A stretch of DNA of 64,000 nt from Blastomyces gilchristii SLH14081 (GCF_000003855.2 NW_003101678.1:1350900-1414899), one strand, 5' to 3'; counted from the stretch's first letter, positions 48,589 to 61,461 are shown. Notes: a model not told the origin generated them from the sequence alone. Numbers and translations are program-made.

Positions 48589-49055
48589 ATTTTTTTCTTT
48601 TTATATTAGTTAGTTATAAGTTTAAGTTTTTAATTATTAATAATTAAAATTGATTTTGAGTTTTCAAAAATTATTGTACAAGTTGTAATCAAGTCAGGAA
48701 TGATATATATATATATATATATTTAACTATCATGATTCACAAATCACTATAATGTATAAGTATCAACATTTTTTCAACATTGATATTCACAATATTAATA
48801 TATTTTTAATAATATTATCTGATAATGTAATTTGATAATGCTCTCTTTCACAATATTAATATATTTCAAGAAATATGACAGAGATTAATCAAGATTATTT
48901 ATTTACTTTTATACATCAATGATATTCAATCTGAGTTAGTACTAAAATTATAACTAAGCTAAGAAACAAGATTATTTTCTCTTATATTAATTCTTCTTAC
49001 ACACATCAGTGATCAGTTATTGAAAATAAATTGTTATCTTTCTTAAATTATTATT

Positions 49056-51415
49056 ATGTCTTCTGAATTCACTTCTTTCACTTCTTTTACTTCTATTGAA
49101 GATTCATAAACTCTTCAAGAAATCACTGTGAATCACAAAGTCTACATTGTTTACAATTCAACACAGAATACTCTCTTTCAATTATAATGAATAATCACTT
49201 CATTCTTCACATCTGATTTCAGGTCATGAAATTTATAAAAAACTCAACACAAATATTAAGATGAACTATGAAATAATTATCAACAGATTATATTACAGAT
49301 TACTGAAGAGTCATCTCTCTGCTGTAATCACTGCAACTTCATTCAGAAACATTCATCATAAACTGATCATAGCTCTGGAGAAATTTTCTGACATCTGAAG
49401 TCATCAGAATGCAGACAATAAAAGAAAAATAATCAGAAAATTACTACTGAGCTGATAAGTTACTCTATCAGATAATGATTTTTGATAATGCTAACTTTCT
49501 AATTTGAAGAAAATTATGTGAAAATGATTATATATTAGTACTCTGATTTCATAACTCTTATCTGATAACTTTCATGAATAATTACTTTGCATGTGTATAT
49601 CTCTGAATCTTTCTCTTTGATCAATTGAAAACCCTGAATTCTGAACACTTCTTCAAATGCTTAATTCAAATCTTTATATTTCACATCAATCCTGTCTTCA
49701 GTTCAATCTTGAGATACACTACAAAGTCAATATACAACATCTAGAATCAGAGTTGAAGAATCATTGAAGAGTGTCTCTCACAGTGAATGCATAAACTAGT
49801 ACAAATAATCTTACATTTATAAGAGTTACATGTTATTACATTGATGAGAACTGAACTTATCAAGAGATATTAATTGAATTTGAATCATTGATCAGTAGTT
49901 ATACTGAGGATTATATGACAGAGATATTAATAACTGTGATTAAAAATGACTATTGAGATATTAGTCTCAGTCTTCTTACAATTACAACTGACAATGCTGT
50001 GAATAACTACACTATGATGAAGAGCTTGAAGCAAAAATTGGCTTTGCATTTCTGAAATGATAAATAAGGTCATATCTTCTGCATTACTCATGTGGTTTAA
50101 CTTGTGATACAAACACTGATAAAGAATCTTAACATTGAGATGAAAAATAATAAGATAACTGATTCTTGAGATGAGAATGAGATGAAAGTGATTACTCAAG
50201 TAACTTTTACATTCACTTTACAAAAGATAATGTTTTTTAACAATACTTTTTAATATTGCTTTTTGATAATGCTTTTTAATAATACTACTGTTAATTTTGA
50301 ATAGATTGACTAATAATTTAAATATCACAGATTTGAAACATTGTTAATGCAATTTGTACCTCCTCTAAACAATAATAATAATTTCATGATATTCAATAAA
50401 TAAATAAATCAGTCACATCACTGAATATGATACAGAATGTTAGAATATAATGAAGTTTAATATATGAGATAACTGTTTGAGCTCTTTGATTGTATCAGAT
50501 GATTGATCATTAAGTGCAATACTCTGATTGAGAAAAGATTCAGATATTGACACTTTCTAATATAAAGTGAACTCAGTTGAAATATGTGATTGATTTACTG
50601 TTTCAGTTTTATAAGATAATAAAGACAGTCTCAATCACTCATACATCAATACTGCAGTCACCCTGATGAATGTATAACTGTTTATTTACTTATCTTAAGA
50701 AGCAGTTGAATCACTCAAAAAGAAATTCAGTCTGAGATGATGCTATAGTGCAGGCTATTATTACTGTAAGAAATAAACTGGCATATTACTACAGCAAAAC
50801 TGAACAATCTTTTGCAGAGTACTATACTGTAGCAGCTCTACTAGATCTCTCTCATCAAGTTAACATCTACACTTCTCAAGATTGAACAGAGAAGAAATGA
50901 GACTTGTATGTTAAATTAGTCTGAGACTACTACAATATCAACTATCAGAGATTTGAATGAGCAGATGTTCAAGATGTGAAGACAGTGAAATACAATTCCC
51001 TAGTAAGTAATGATCTTTGAGAACACTTCATATCTTATAGAACTATAATACTAACTTTGAAACAGAACTTGCATACATTGATTGCAACTGAAAATCAGAC
51101 AAAACTACATACTTGTAAAACTGAATTTGACTGCTATCTTCAAGATGATCTGACAAATTTACACATCAAATCAATTCTAGAGTTATGAAAAATTGTTGAG
51201 AGTACATATTCAACTGTTGCACTGATGATATGTGATATTCTGACAATTTCATTGACAGAGATGAGAATGAAGTGAAAGTTCAACTCAAGTCAAGATATTT
51301 ATCACTATCACTGAGAACAATTACAAGGAGAAACAATCAAGAAACTCATGATTATAAAACATGAAATTATCAGACAGTTTAATATCTCTGATCACAGTAT
51401 ATCAGAGAAGTGTAG
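49056..51415 (+). pseudogene. hAT transposase relic
   Basis: The gene runs from ATG 49,056 (MSSEFTSFTSFTS) to about 51,415, with many stops and at least one frameshift near 50,735. The RNase H-like core is seen at about 49,950-50,150: ISLSLLTITTDNAVNNYTMM with the catalytic-type Asp (T-x-D-N-A-x-N-N), then HIFCITHVV, the C-x-A-H-x-L-N block of hAT enzymes. The later part reads RNKLAYYYSKTEQSFAEYYT and VAALLDLSHQVN. After a probable intron (donor gtaagt at about 51,004, acceptor gaaacag) the C-terminal dimerisation region appears: EFDCYLQDDLTNL, then STYSTVALMICDILTISLT. An N-terminal BED finger was not identified. It is not functional as it stands. Confidence 0.85.
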
Positions 51416-51798
51416 TTTTTATAAGAAAGTGAAGAATAAACTTGCACAAGAATGTATTTAGTTGTTTCATGAGTGTTATCAATAATCATTATCAAATTCT
51501 GATTATATAAGCAATCACTGAATGAACTGAATGAGACTGATTTTGATCTTCAGTCTCAGTCTCATTCTGATTTTGAAAGAATGATCATCTTTCACAGTTT
51601 ATTCTGAGAAATTACTCTCATTTCACTGTTCTTGAATTAAATCTGGTCATTTTTCACACCATTTCTCTCAGAAATGGTTCATTTTCAGATTTTTTTGAGA
51701 CTTGGTTCTGGTGGGACTCACGCCAAGAAATGTATGAGACCAGACCAAATGGAATCAAATGTGAAATTCATGGTCCCGCCGGCCAGTCTACATATTCT

Positions 51799-53885
51799 AC
51801 AGCTCTCATACTCAAATATAGCAAGATCATTCTTCAAAGTGCAAGGAAACTCTTACTCTTGTAAGTAATATTAAATATCAGTTATCAGATAATCTTATAT
51901 GTTGAAAATTCTTCACTCAGCAGACCTCTTTCAGTTTTCAAATTATATAATTATCAATGTATTGTATAGAAGCTTCTGTATCTGCTAACACTTTTACAGC
52001 TGTCTTTTGATTCTTACTCAAGTGCTCTCTATACATTAACATTTCAGATCTCAAGATATTGAGATGAGTATCTGCTTTATTCTCACTCATATCTCAGTCA
52101 GAAGCCTGCTTTCTCTTGATGTTCACAGAATTCAGAGAGTCATCTAATACAGGCATCTCTTTCACTTTAAAGACTTTTTATAGAATATCAGCAAGTGTCT
52201 CTAAGCTCACTGATTCTGCTAGTTTTTTGACTTTCTTACTTCTCTTGACTGTACATACTGTGTGCAATCTTTTGTATCATGATTTTAATATTCACAGTTG
52301 AAGCAAGCTCAGTACTCATAATATCAAGGTTTTCACTCAGAGAATTTCTTTTACAGAGGATTCAGTGCTTTAGCAATAATATTCAGATCTAGATTCATCA
52401 TATCTGAGTATGTAATCTGTGTTGTAGAAGTCTGATTATCTGTTCTCTGTTAAGATATACTCAATTGCAGTATTTTCTATTGTAATTGACTTACTTGTTT
52501 CTATACAATGAGAATATTATATGCTTCTTTCACTGTGTCTGCTTATGAGGTTAAGCATTTTCATTCTGCTCTCAACTTAGGTGTAAGATTATGAATAAAG
52601 ATCTGTAAATAGAAAGATGTTAAAAGATCTTCATTCAATATAAGATAGTGTAAGCTGAAGTGTGTAAAGTATAATATAAGATCACTCACTTATCTACACT
52701 CAGTGAAGTGTTTATAATACTTATCTTATATATTCACTTTCTCAAAGTTGTGCAAGATTCATTTGAAAAACTCATTTTATATTTACAAGAATGAATATTA
52801 CTCTGAGTCTGTAAGATTTATCTTTTTATCAGTTATTTATAATGACTTCACTTTTCTGTGTAGAAATGCAGCAGATCTTAAGACTTGTTAAAAATTCTGT
52901 TAACTGTCTGTCTGTGAGTTCATATTCAATTTGATAATATAATCATATCTGACTTAGCCAGCTAATTGCAGCATCATTTTTTCAGTTATTATTAAAGCTT
53001 AGTGACTTCAGCAGATCTCTCAGCTTGATATATTTTATACTCAGATTCTCATTCTGCACAGCAGTCTCAGATGATGTGTATACTTCTGATGAGATCATGA
53101 ATAATTGTGATGAGATCTTCAGATTCAGTGTGATTATCTGTTTATGTAAATATTTCATCTTTCACTGTAGATCTATAATCTCATTTTTCCTATTCTTAAT
53201 AATAGTGATAATTGTGTCAGTAAAGATCTTCATAGTGAATGCTTGATCTGCAGTGAATATCAATTGTTACTTGACTTTCATCTCAGTCTGTCACTGTGTA
53301 TACAAGACCTCAATCTTATTTAGAATTCTTGTACATGTACAGAGCTTTGATTTCAGTTCAGCAGTCTCAGCTGCTTTTCTTACTGCTTTGAGTAAACTCT
53401 CTGAAAGTATCTGCATATCTTCTGATTCAGGTAGCAGAGAAGAGTGTTTGTATTAACTAGAAGAGATATTCATTTTAATGATTTCTTATTGATTGTACAA
53501 TGTCTATTGTTATATCATTATATCATTATATGATTTCTGATTTCTGTTTCCTATTATCATCATATAACTCTGATAATGGCCACTCTTCTTTTTATCCTTC
53601 TTTTGAGTAGAGAGTGAACTTCTTTGAATCTAGTTTACTGCTCTTATTCTCTTTCTCACATCTCATCTGTTCACATATGTGATATTCATCAGAGTGTGAA
53701 GTTTTTCTTCAACAAGCAGAGCAGTATCAATCAGATGCTCTTTCACTCATCACTTCTTTATACACTATTTTTTTGAGATGTTTTAGAACCACACTAGCAT
53801 GATAACTATAAATTACTTCATAGATGGAATTATCACACTCTGAAGAAGCCTGCACTTCTCAATAGTTTTTAGACATGCTATCAGA
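51799..53885 (-). mobile_element. Gypsy-1 gag region and 5' leader
   Basis: Minus-strand Gypsy-1 sequence upstream of pol, resuming after the hAT element and ending at the 5' LTR. It is collinear with Gypsy-alpha 54,541-56,436. It contains the nucleocapsid knuckle and helical gag sequence with many stops. On the minus strand, just inside the 5' LTR, TGATAGC starts three bases in; before a G-to-A change it would be TGGTAGC, as in primer sites for initiator tRNA-Met, but the match is short. Confidence 0.72.
52250..52315 (-). pseudogene. Gypsy-1 gag zinc knuckle
   Basis: Minus-strand reading ACFNCEY(stop)NHDTKDC fits C-x2-C-x4-H-x4-C, the retroviral-type nucleocapsid knuckle that binds element RNA. 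The stop is TGA at a likely Trp codon. The equivalent in Gypsy-alpha at about 55,005-55,070 has lost the first Cys. Confidence 0.8.
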
Positions 53886-54051
53886 TGTGATTCAAAGATT
53901 GCTTGAGTCAGTGTATGATTACAGATGTACACCGGCTTCTTTTATACATTATCTGAATTAATTAGTGGCTGCTAGAGCCCCTTTACATTTGTAAGCATGT
54001 TTGAAAGCGGCCGCGTTATTATTCAGCAGTCGTACATTCTTCTGAATCATA
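53886..54051 (-). repeat. 5' LTR of Gypsy-1
   Basis: 166 bp from TGTGATTCAAAGATT to TTCTGAATCATA, the same length as the 3' LTR at 39,594. CpG is retained in places (gcggccgcg near 54,008). The two LTRs differ mainly by C/T and G/A changes, so LTR divergence cannot be used directly as a clock. Confidence 0.9.
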
Positions 54052-56436
54052 ATTATATGAGATTATATTCTAGAAGGTCTGTGATCTGACACTTCTATTC
54101 TTCAAGATATGTTTGTGACAGAGAGTATACATTTTGATTGACTGGTTTTGTGTTCTCTGTGTCAATCTCATATATAAATCCTTATTTCAGCAGCAATTTC
54201 AGTGAGAGATCTGTTCAGAAGATCTTCTTATACTTCTTCAGAAGTTTCTTCATACACTTGTTCTCTCATATATTCTTTATCTTGATTTTCTTCACTTTCA
54301 GATCTTATATGATATACAGAATGCTTTCAGATAAGGTCTTGTAAATCATTCTTTTTACTTATTAATTTATAAACAGATTTAATTCTTCTATATTAGAGAT
54401 GTGAAATGTTCTTCTTATATCAGTTAATAGAATTATATAAATCATTTTCTTTCCATCAGTTAACTGTATATAGTATGTATATCATTAAATCTGTGAATTG
54501 AATCTTTAAAATCAATTAAGTCTAAGAATAAGATTATATTTCACATTCTGCAGCTCTCATACTTAAATATAGTAAGATTACTCTCTGAAGTATAAGAGAA
54601 CTCTTACTCTTGCAGATGACACTAAATATCAGTTATCAGATAATCTTATATATTAAGAATTCTCTACTCAGCAGATCTCTTTCAGTCTTCAAATTATATA
54701 ATTACTAATATATTGTATAGAAGCTTCTATATTCACTAACACTTTTACAGCTATCTCTCAATTCTTACTTAAGTGCTCTTTATATATTAACATTTCAGAT
54801 CTTAAGATATTAAGATAAGTATTCACTTCTTCATTCTTACTTACATTTCATTCAGAAGCCTGCTTTCTCTTGATATTTACAGAATTCAGAGAGTCATTCA
54901 ACACAGATATCTGTTTTATTTTAAAGACTTTTTATAAAATATCAGTAAGTGTCTCTGAGCTCACTGATTCTGCTAGTTTTTTAACTCTCTTACTTCTCTT
55001 GACTGTGCACACTGTGTGCAATTCTTTGTATCATGATTTTAATATCTGCAGTTGAAGTAAGCTAAATACTCATAATATCAAGATTTTCATTCAGAAAATT
55101 TCTTTTTTAAGAGATTCAGCACTTTAACAATAATATTCAAATCTAGATTCATTGTATTCAGATGTGTGACTTATGTTATAGAAGTCTGATTACTTATTCT
55201 TCACTGAGATATACTTAATTACAGTATTTTCTATCACAGCTGACTCACTTATTCTTATATAATAAGAATATTATATATTTCTTTCACTTTATCTGATTAC
55301 AAGATTTAGCATTTTCATTCTGCTTTTAACTTGAGTGTAGAATCATGAATAAAGATCTGTAAATAAAAAGATATTAAAAGCTCTTCATTCAATATATAAT
55401 AGTATAAGCTGAAGTGTGTGAAGTATAATGTAAGATCACTTACTTATCTACACTTAGTAAAGTATTTATAATACTTATCTCATATATTCACTTTCTCAAA
55501 GTGATACAAGATCTGTTTGAAAAACTTATTTTATATTTATAAAAGTAAATATTACTTCAGATCTGTAAGATTCATCTTTTTATCAGTTATTTATAATGAC
55601 TTCACTTTTTTATATAGAAATGCTGTATATTTTAAGACTTGTTAAAATTTCATTGACTGTCTATCTGTGAGTTCATACTTAATTTAATAATATAATCACA
55701 TCTGACTTAGTCAGCTGATTACAGCATCATTTTTTCAGTCATTATTAAATCTTAATAACTTCAGCAGATCTTCTAACTGAATATATTTCATACTTGAATT
55801 CTCATCATGTGCAGTGATCTCAGATAATATGTATACTTCTGAAGAGATTGTAAACAATTGTAATAAAATCTTTAGATTCAGTTTGATTATCTATCTATAT
55901 AAACATTCAATTTTCTGCTACAGGTCTATGACCTGATTTTCTCTATTCTTATTAATGATAATGATTGCATCAGTGAAGCTTTTCATAGTGAATACTTAAT
56001 CTACAGTGAATATCAATTATTACTTAACTTCTGTCTCAGTCTGTCACTATATATACAAGATCTCAATCTTATTTAGAATTCTTATACATGTATAGAGTTT
56101 CACTTTCAGTTCAGCAGTCTCAGCTACTTTTCTTACTGCTTTAAGTAAACTCTCTGAGAGATTCTGCATATCTTTCAGTTCAGATAGCAGAGAAGAGTGT
56201 TATTTATATTAACTAGAGAAGATATCTTTTTTAATAATTTCTTATTAATTGTATAATATTTCTTATTATATTATTATATATTTTCTGATTTTCATTTTCT
56301 GTTATTATTATATAACTTCAGTAATAATCATTCTTCTTTTATTCTTCTAAGTAGAGAGCAGTCTTCTTTGAATCTGATGCATCACTCTTATTCTCTTTCT
56401 CACATCTCATTCATTTGTATACATGGTATTTGCCTG
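54052..56436 (-). mobile_element. Gypsy-alpha internal region, part 3 (gag)
   Basis: Minus-strand sequence collinear with Gypsy-1 45,473-45,968 joined to 51,799-53,690, without the hAT insertion. It joins part 2 across Gypsy-1. It stops at 56,436, where the LTR of Gypsy-2 begins. Only the last about 350 bp of Gypsy-alpha (5' leader and LTR) remain unseen. A degenerate gag knuckle lies near 55,005-55,070. Confidence 0.88.
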
Positions 56437-57093
56437 TGTGATTCAAAGGTTGCTTAAGCTAGTGTATAATTACAGGCGTACGCCGTCTTCTTATATATAT
56501 TATCTAAATTAATTAGTGGCTGCTAAAGCCTCTTTACATTCATAAGCATGTTTGAAAGTGACTGTGTTATTATTTAGCAGTTGTACATTCTTTCAAATCA
56601 CACTTTCTCATCAGATTCAGTCACACTCACATGACTATAATGTAAGCTCTAGCCTCATGCAGATTAGTGTGCTGCTAGCATTCACAATTATACAGTCTAT
56701 TTCTGATTCAGCTAGCATCTCTTATATATTCTTACAAAGAAACTTTTACTATATTACATTATTCATTCACTAACTTGTTTCATTCTTCAATCATCTTCTT
56801 AATCATTGTCATCATTGAATGCTATTATCTTATTCAAGATTTCTGTCTCTTCTTCTGTTCAACATCTTCTATCTGTTTATTTATCACATTGTATGTGTTT
56901 CTGATAATGACCTCTCATTTGTACAATAAGTGTCATCATAGTACTCATACTGAGCAGTTTGTTAACAGTAAGTGTGATATATTATGAAATGTGACTGAGA
57001 CTTGTTTATCTTCTAACAATTATCAGAATATATTACTATGAATAACACATCTTCTTCATCTTCTTATATACTCTTAATCATTTTTCTTCTCAG
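56437..57093 (-). mobile_element. Gypsy-2: 3' LTR and start of interior, inserted in Gypsy-alpha
   Basis: A third copy of the same family on the minus strand. Its 166-bp LTR occupies 56,437-56,602 (TGTGATTCAAAGG to AAATCACA), followed by interior collinear with Gypsy-1 from 39,760 to about 40,655, without SINE S2. It is cut near 57,093 by Gypsy-F; the rest should lie beyond the window. Confidence 0.87.
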
Positions 57094-57899
57094 CTGTGGC
57101 GGGCTGCGCCTGATCAATGATATAGACTATTTCATTACACTTCACAGATTTCAATCACTTCATTCTTAAATGCATACACTCTGATTCTCAGTCATTCTCA
57201 ATCACTGATCCTCAGTCACTATGAACGCGTATAGATTCTTTCACTCTGAAGCTTCACTGTGTATATCATCATATATGTGTATAAATATTCACTCTGATTG
57301 TCAATTCTCACACTTTCTCTTTCTTTTCTTCTCTAACATTTTTCTCTTTGTTATATAAGATCTATCAATATCATATCAATCTATTCAGTGCAGACCTCTT
57401 ACACTAGAAAAACATTCATTATCTTCTTATTAGAAATGATTATTCATGCACTGTCTTCTCATTAGAAACAATTATTCATTGAGAGATATTCAAACATGTA
57501 ACAATGCATAAGAAAGAGAAACATAGTTAAGCAGACACTGAGTTCTCAGATAGAAGCTTACTCATCAGTCACTCTAACTCTGTAATAAGATTTTACAAGA
57601 GAATGTCAGCAAAAGACCTGAGAGTTCTAACACTCAGATATATGAGATATTCATAGAATTACACTTCTTCAAGATTTCACAGATATCATATACTCAATAA
57701 ATGACATGTCTAACAACAATATGAGAGAACTCTTAAATATGAGCATAGAAGCAATATCACAGTGACTTCAGACAATGTTGAAATTATAACAATAATAAAT
57801 AGCTGATATGCATGCAACTCAACAACATCAATATGAAGAAATTCAATAATTATCTCAATAAGAAACCTCTGTACAGATAATTTTAATATCTATAGAATT

Positions 57900-58690
57900 A
57901 AATATAAAAGTACTGAAAGAATACTTAGATGCTTCTACATATTTCAATACTTTCAATCTCACTCTATACTCATCATGAAGAATGAAAATGCTCATGAATG
58001 ATGAAACTGAGTGTAGATGAAGATGTCATCAGTTCATTAATTAATTAAGATTGATATATCAATGAATAATTGAAGAATTATGTGAAACAGAAGTTTCATT
58101 CATGAATGAAAGCATGTGAATCAGTGTTATAAATGCCTGATAACATCATCAAATATTTTGATATTCTGTTTCAAGACACTGCTATGCAATAGAAAGTATT
58201 AGATTGATTACAGAGCATCTGACAGAGAAACACTTCTCTTACAACATTCATCTCTGACTTCAACATCAAGATTCTAGAAGCAGGTGATCAATCTTGAGAG
58301 AATTGAATGAAGATTAGTATACTCAAGAAGATATTAACTTTTGAACTCTTACAGACTCTTGTAAGTGTAGACAAAGACCAGACTTATAAAGATTTCTGTA
58401 CACAGCTTCAGACATTGAACAATTATCTTATCAAGCTCAAGAGTATACAGAACAGTGGCAGAAGATATTACACTTCAGTCACTTATATACCTGTGCTGAA
58501 GAACAGCAATGATGCAGATATCATGAACTGAATAGATTTAAATGTCTATACATAAGCAAGAGTTTTCACTGTTCAAACAGGCTTTCAAGTTTCTGAGATC
58601 ACTTTCAAGAAAGTTACTGATCAACATTAATATGAAGTATATATCAACTGTAACTGATTAGAACACATCACTTTCAACTGCTGATCAACC
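57900..58690 (+). pseudogene. Gypsy-F gag relic with CCHC knuckle
   Basis: Broken plus-strand frames. The segment KKILTFELLQTLVSVDKDQ with YKDFCTQLQTLNNYL (58,320-58,430) resembles the end of fungal Gypsy gag capsid regions. Near 58,640-58,682 the reading YINCN(stop)LEHITFNC fits a C-x2-C-x4-H-x4-C knuckle whose first Cys is now Tyr and whose Trp codon is TGA. Confidence 0.6.
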
Positions 58691-58808
58691 TATGTATCTT
58701 CACACTTAAGAGAAAGATCAGCATCTTATCAATTGAGAGAAAGATCAGTGTCTTCTCATTTGAAAAATAAATCAGTATCTGTTCACATCAATCACATTGC
58801 AGTGAAGA

Positions 58809-61461
58809 AAGATTCAGAAGATGTGAACAAATGAGAGGTAGAAAACAGTGTTCTGCAATTGACACTGTTCTCTCAGTTGTTCATGATATTCAAATAGCAA
58901 AGCATGAGGGTCTGGTCTCAACTGCAGTTTTTATTGATATAAAAGGAGCATTTGATCATGTTTCAAAGTCAAAGTTAATTCAGACATTGAAGATATCAAA
59001 ACTGCCACTTTCTCTAATAAAATGGGTTAACTGTTTTATGTCTAAAAGAATTATATAACTCTTCTTTGATGGAATGAAACAAGATAAGACTGAGATAAAA
59101 ATAGGAGTACCACAGAGATCTTCAATCTCACCCATTTTATTTGCAATATACACTGCATATCTATTCAAAAATAGAAATATGAGAATAGTGCGATCTCCGA
59201 GTTATGTGGATGATATTGGTCTAGTCTACAGCTCAAAAACTATCAAAGAGAATTTGAAAGTAATTGAAGAAGCTGCAAAGGAAATCTTTGTTAGAGCAGA
59301 TATCAATCAAATTCAATTTGATATGAATAAAACTGAGTTAATTCATTTCTTTTCTAGATTCAATGAGAAAGAACTATCTCTAACTCTTTTAAATAGAGAG
59401 ATTAAACCCAGTGTAAATGTCAAATGGTTAGGAGTATGGTTAAACTCTAAGTTGAATTTTAAATATTACATTCAACAAAGAACTGTCAAGGCAGAAAGAC
59501 TATTGAACAACATAATCAGACTATCAAATACAGAGAGGGGTCTATCCTTCCAGGCTATGAGACAGTTATATATAGCCTGTATTACATCAGTAGCTGATTA
59601 TGAAGTTCAAGTTTGATGAAATAATCAAGGGAATTTCACTGAACTCTTTCAAAGTCTGCAAAACAGAGCCTTGAGAAGAATTCTGAGAGTATTCAAATCA
59701 TCTTCTATTAAAGTAATGGAAATTGAAGCTTCAATTCCTCCTTCTGCTATTAGATTTGAAAAGGCCTGTATGAACTATGCTCTGAGAGTTGTAAAGATGA
59801 GCTCAAATCATATAATCAGAGAAAGAGTCTCTTCTTCATTTTCATCAATTAACTCTGGAAATGAACTGGATTGGAATAGATTTCTTGATTGAAATGAAAA
59901 TAATTCTTCAAAGAAAATGCCTTCTCAACTGTACAGACTATGCTCTCTGATTAAAAATCAATTTTCTTCTTTAAATGTTGAAAAAGTTGATCATGAGAAG
60001 TTATCACTCTGAAGAGAAAAGCTTGAATCTCTTATAGACTTACAAATAAGTGAACTATCAAAAGAGAAAGAATATGAACAGCATTTGAAGAGAATTTCTA
60101 CAATCAATATAAAAGACTCTATTCTGATTTATTCAGATGGCTCAAAAAATGAGAACTTGAATAGATTAGGCACAGGCATTGCTTATACTGAAGATAATAT
60201 CAATTTTATCTCAGATTTCTGAAATCTAGGCTGTGAATGTGAAGTCTTTGATGCTGAACTATTTGTAATAGTGAAAGCTTTCAAACTCATTGAAATAAAA
60301 TCTCATAAAAGAGGAAATTGTTTGAAAGAGGCATGGATATTCTCTGATAGTCAAGCTGCTTTAAAAAGACTTAGAAATAGTCAGATTCATAATGATCAAA
60401 TGAATCTTGAACTGATCTTAAACTCTGTTTTGAAAATTCAAAAGAGAAGAACATCAAAGCTGATAATTCATCTGCACTGAGTTCCTGCTCATATGAATAT
60501 TCATGGCAATGAATTGACTGATTCAGCTGCAACAAAGAGTGCAGAATTAAGCAGATCTATTCAAAAAATTATGTCCTGATCTTTTATAAAGAGAAAAATA
60601 AAAGAATCTTGTTTAGACAAGTCAAATGAAAGCTGGCAGAAACGAAAGAAGAGTATACATTATTCAAGATTTGAAACAAAACCCAAGTGGAAATCTTGTT
60701 CAATTAAATGTAAAAAGAAAATATTCTCATCTATAATACAGCTGAAACTAGGACATGGCTATTTCAAATCTTATATACAAAGATTTGATGATAGATTTGA
60801 CTCAATAGAATGCTCATTCTGCAATACAAATGAGAATTCTGAGCATATTGTAATGCACTGTGCATTATACAATAGTCTCAGAGCCAGATTGAAAGAGAAG
60901 TATGATCTAAATCAATTAAATATGAGATTCTTATTCTCAACTGAGACAGGAATTAAATACTTAATAGACTTTCTATCAGAAACTCAAGCAGCTACAAGAA
61001 AATGGCTAAATTCAGAATTATCTGAATATGAAGAGGAGGAAATCAATCAGATATAGTCTGTTAAAACAGCTATACACTCTCTTTTAATAATTTGTTTTGT
61101 TATAGTCTCTCTTTACTTTATCTTTTTCTTTATCTTTTCCTTTCAATTTCTTTCTATACTATCTATTTAATGTGTCTATCTTTGAGACTGTGTTCTTTTT
61201 CTCTTTTCCTTTGTCATGATATTGTCAAATGGTTTCAAAGTATCAAAAGATGTTAAAACACTGCAATTTGTAAACAGTTTTTGTATTCTGGGCTGGAATT
61301 TTCTGATTTTGCATATCTGAAATTGATGAATGTATAATAGTTAACTTTACAGACATAGGAAAAACCCTGAGAACTAAAAGTTCTCAGGTAGATATCATAG
61401 TCTCTGACTGCATACATCTATAATTGAAGAATAATAATAATAATAATAAGATTCAGAAGAT
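58809..61461 (+). mobile_element. LINE-E, 5'-truncated, with 14-bp target duplications
   Basis: The element occupies 58,823-61,447 and is flanked by aagattcagaagat (58,809-58,822 and 61,448-61,461). It starts inside reverse transcriptase (equivalent to LINE-A about 25,905) and ends with the 3' UTR hairpin (61,366-61,388) and an (AAT)n tail. It is the least mutated LINE in the window: GpG and CpC remain at many places where LINE-A has GpA or TpC. Confidence 0.93.
58831..61056 (+). pseudogene. LINE-E ORF2 fragment (reverse transcriptase, RNase H)
   Basis: Reverse transcriptase motif A is VFIDIKGAFDHVS, motif B is GVPQRSSISPILFAIY (usually PQGS), and motif C is intact as YVDDIGLVY. RNase H shows LIYSDGSKNENLNRLG, FDAELFVIVKAF, IFSDSQAALKRLRN and HGNELTDSA, carrying the D-E-D-D residues. 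The C-terminal Cys/His motif is CSFCNTNENSEHIVMHC. It has few stops (for example TAA near 59,056 and TGA after DYEVQV at 59,614) and lacks ORF1 and endonuclease, so it could not act alone. Confidence 0.88.

Larger units (their letters stand above)
45969..51790 (+). mobile_element. Full-length hAT transposon inserted in Gypsy-1
   Basis: 5,822 bp from TAGACTGACCGTGTGACCGT to CCCGCCGGCCAGTCTA. It is flanked by perfect 8-bp duplications catattct (45,961-45,968 and 51,791-51,798). Gypsy-alpha at about 54,541 has the uninterrupted site. Short imperfect terminal inverted repeats share TAGACTGRCCG. An 8-bp target, terminal repeats and a hAT-type transposase relic make it a hAT superfamily element. 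It carries two gene relics on the plus strand. The miniature elements M1-M4 share about 37 bp of its left end and about 80 bp of its right end. Confidence 0.93.
39594..54051 (-). mobile_element. Gypsy-1, complete Ty3/Gypsy element inserted in Gypsy-alpha
   Basis: Minus-strand element with 166-bp LTRs at both ends and atta on both sides (39,590-39,593; 54,052-54,055). Removing the hAT element (45,969-51,790 plus one 8-bp duplication) and SINE S2 leaves about 8.2 kb. On the minus strand the order is 5' LTR, gag with a CCHC knuckle, pol with reverse transcriptase, RNase H and integrase, a long region past pol, polypurine tract, 3' LTR. All frames are interrupted by stops. It has the same family as Gypsy-alpha and Gypsy-2. 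Confidence 0.9.
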
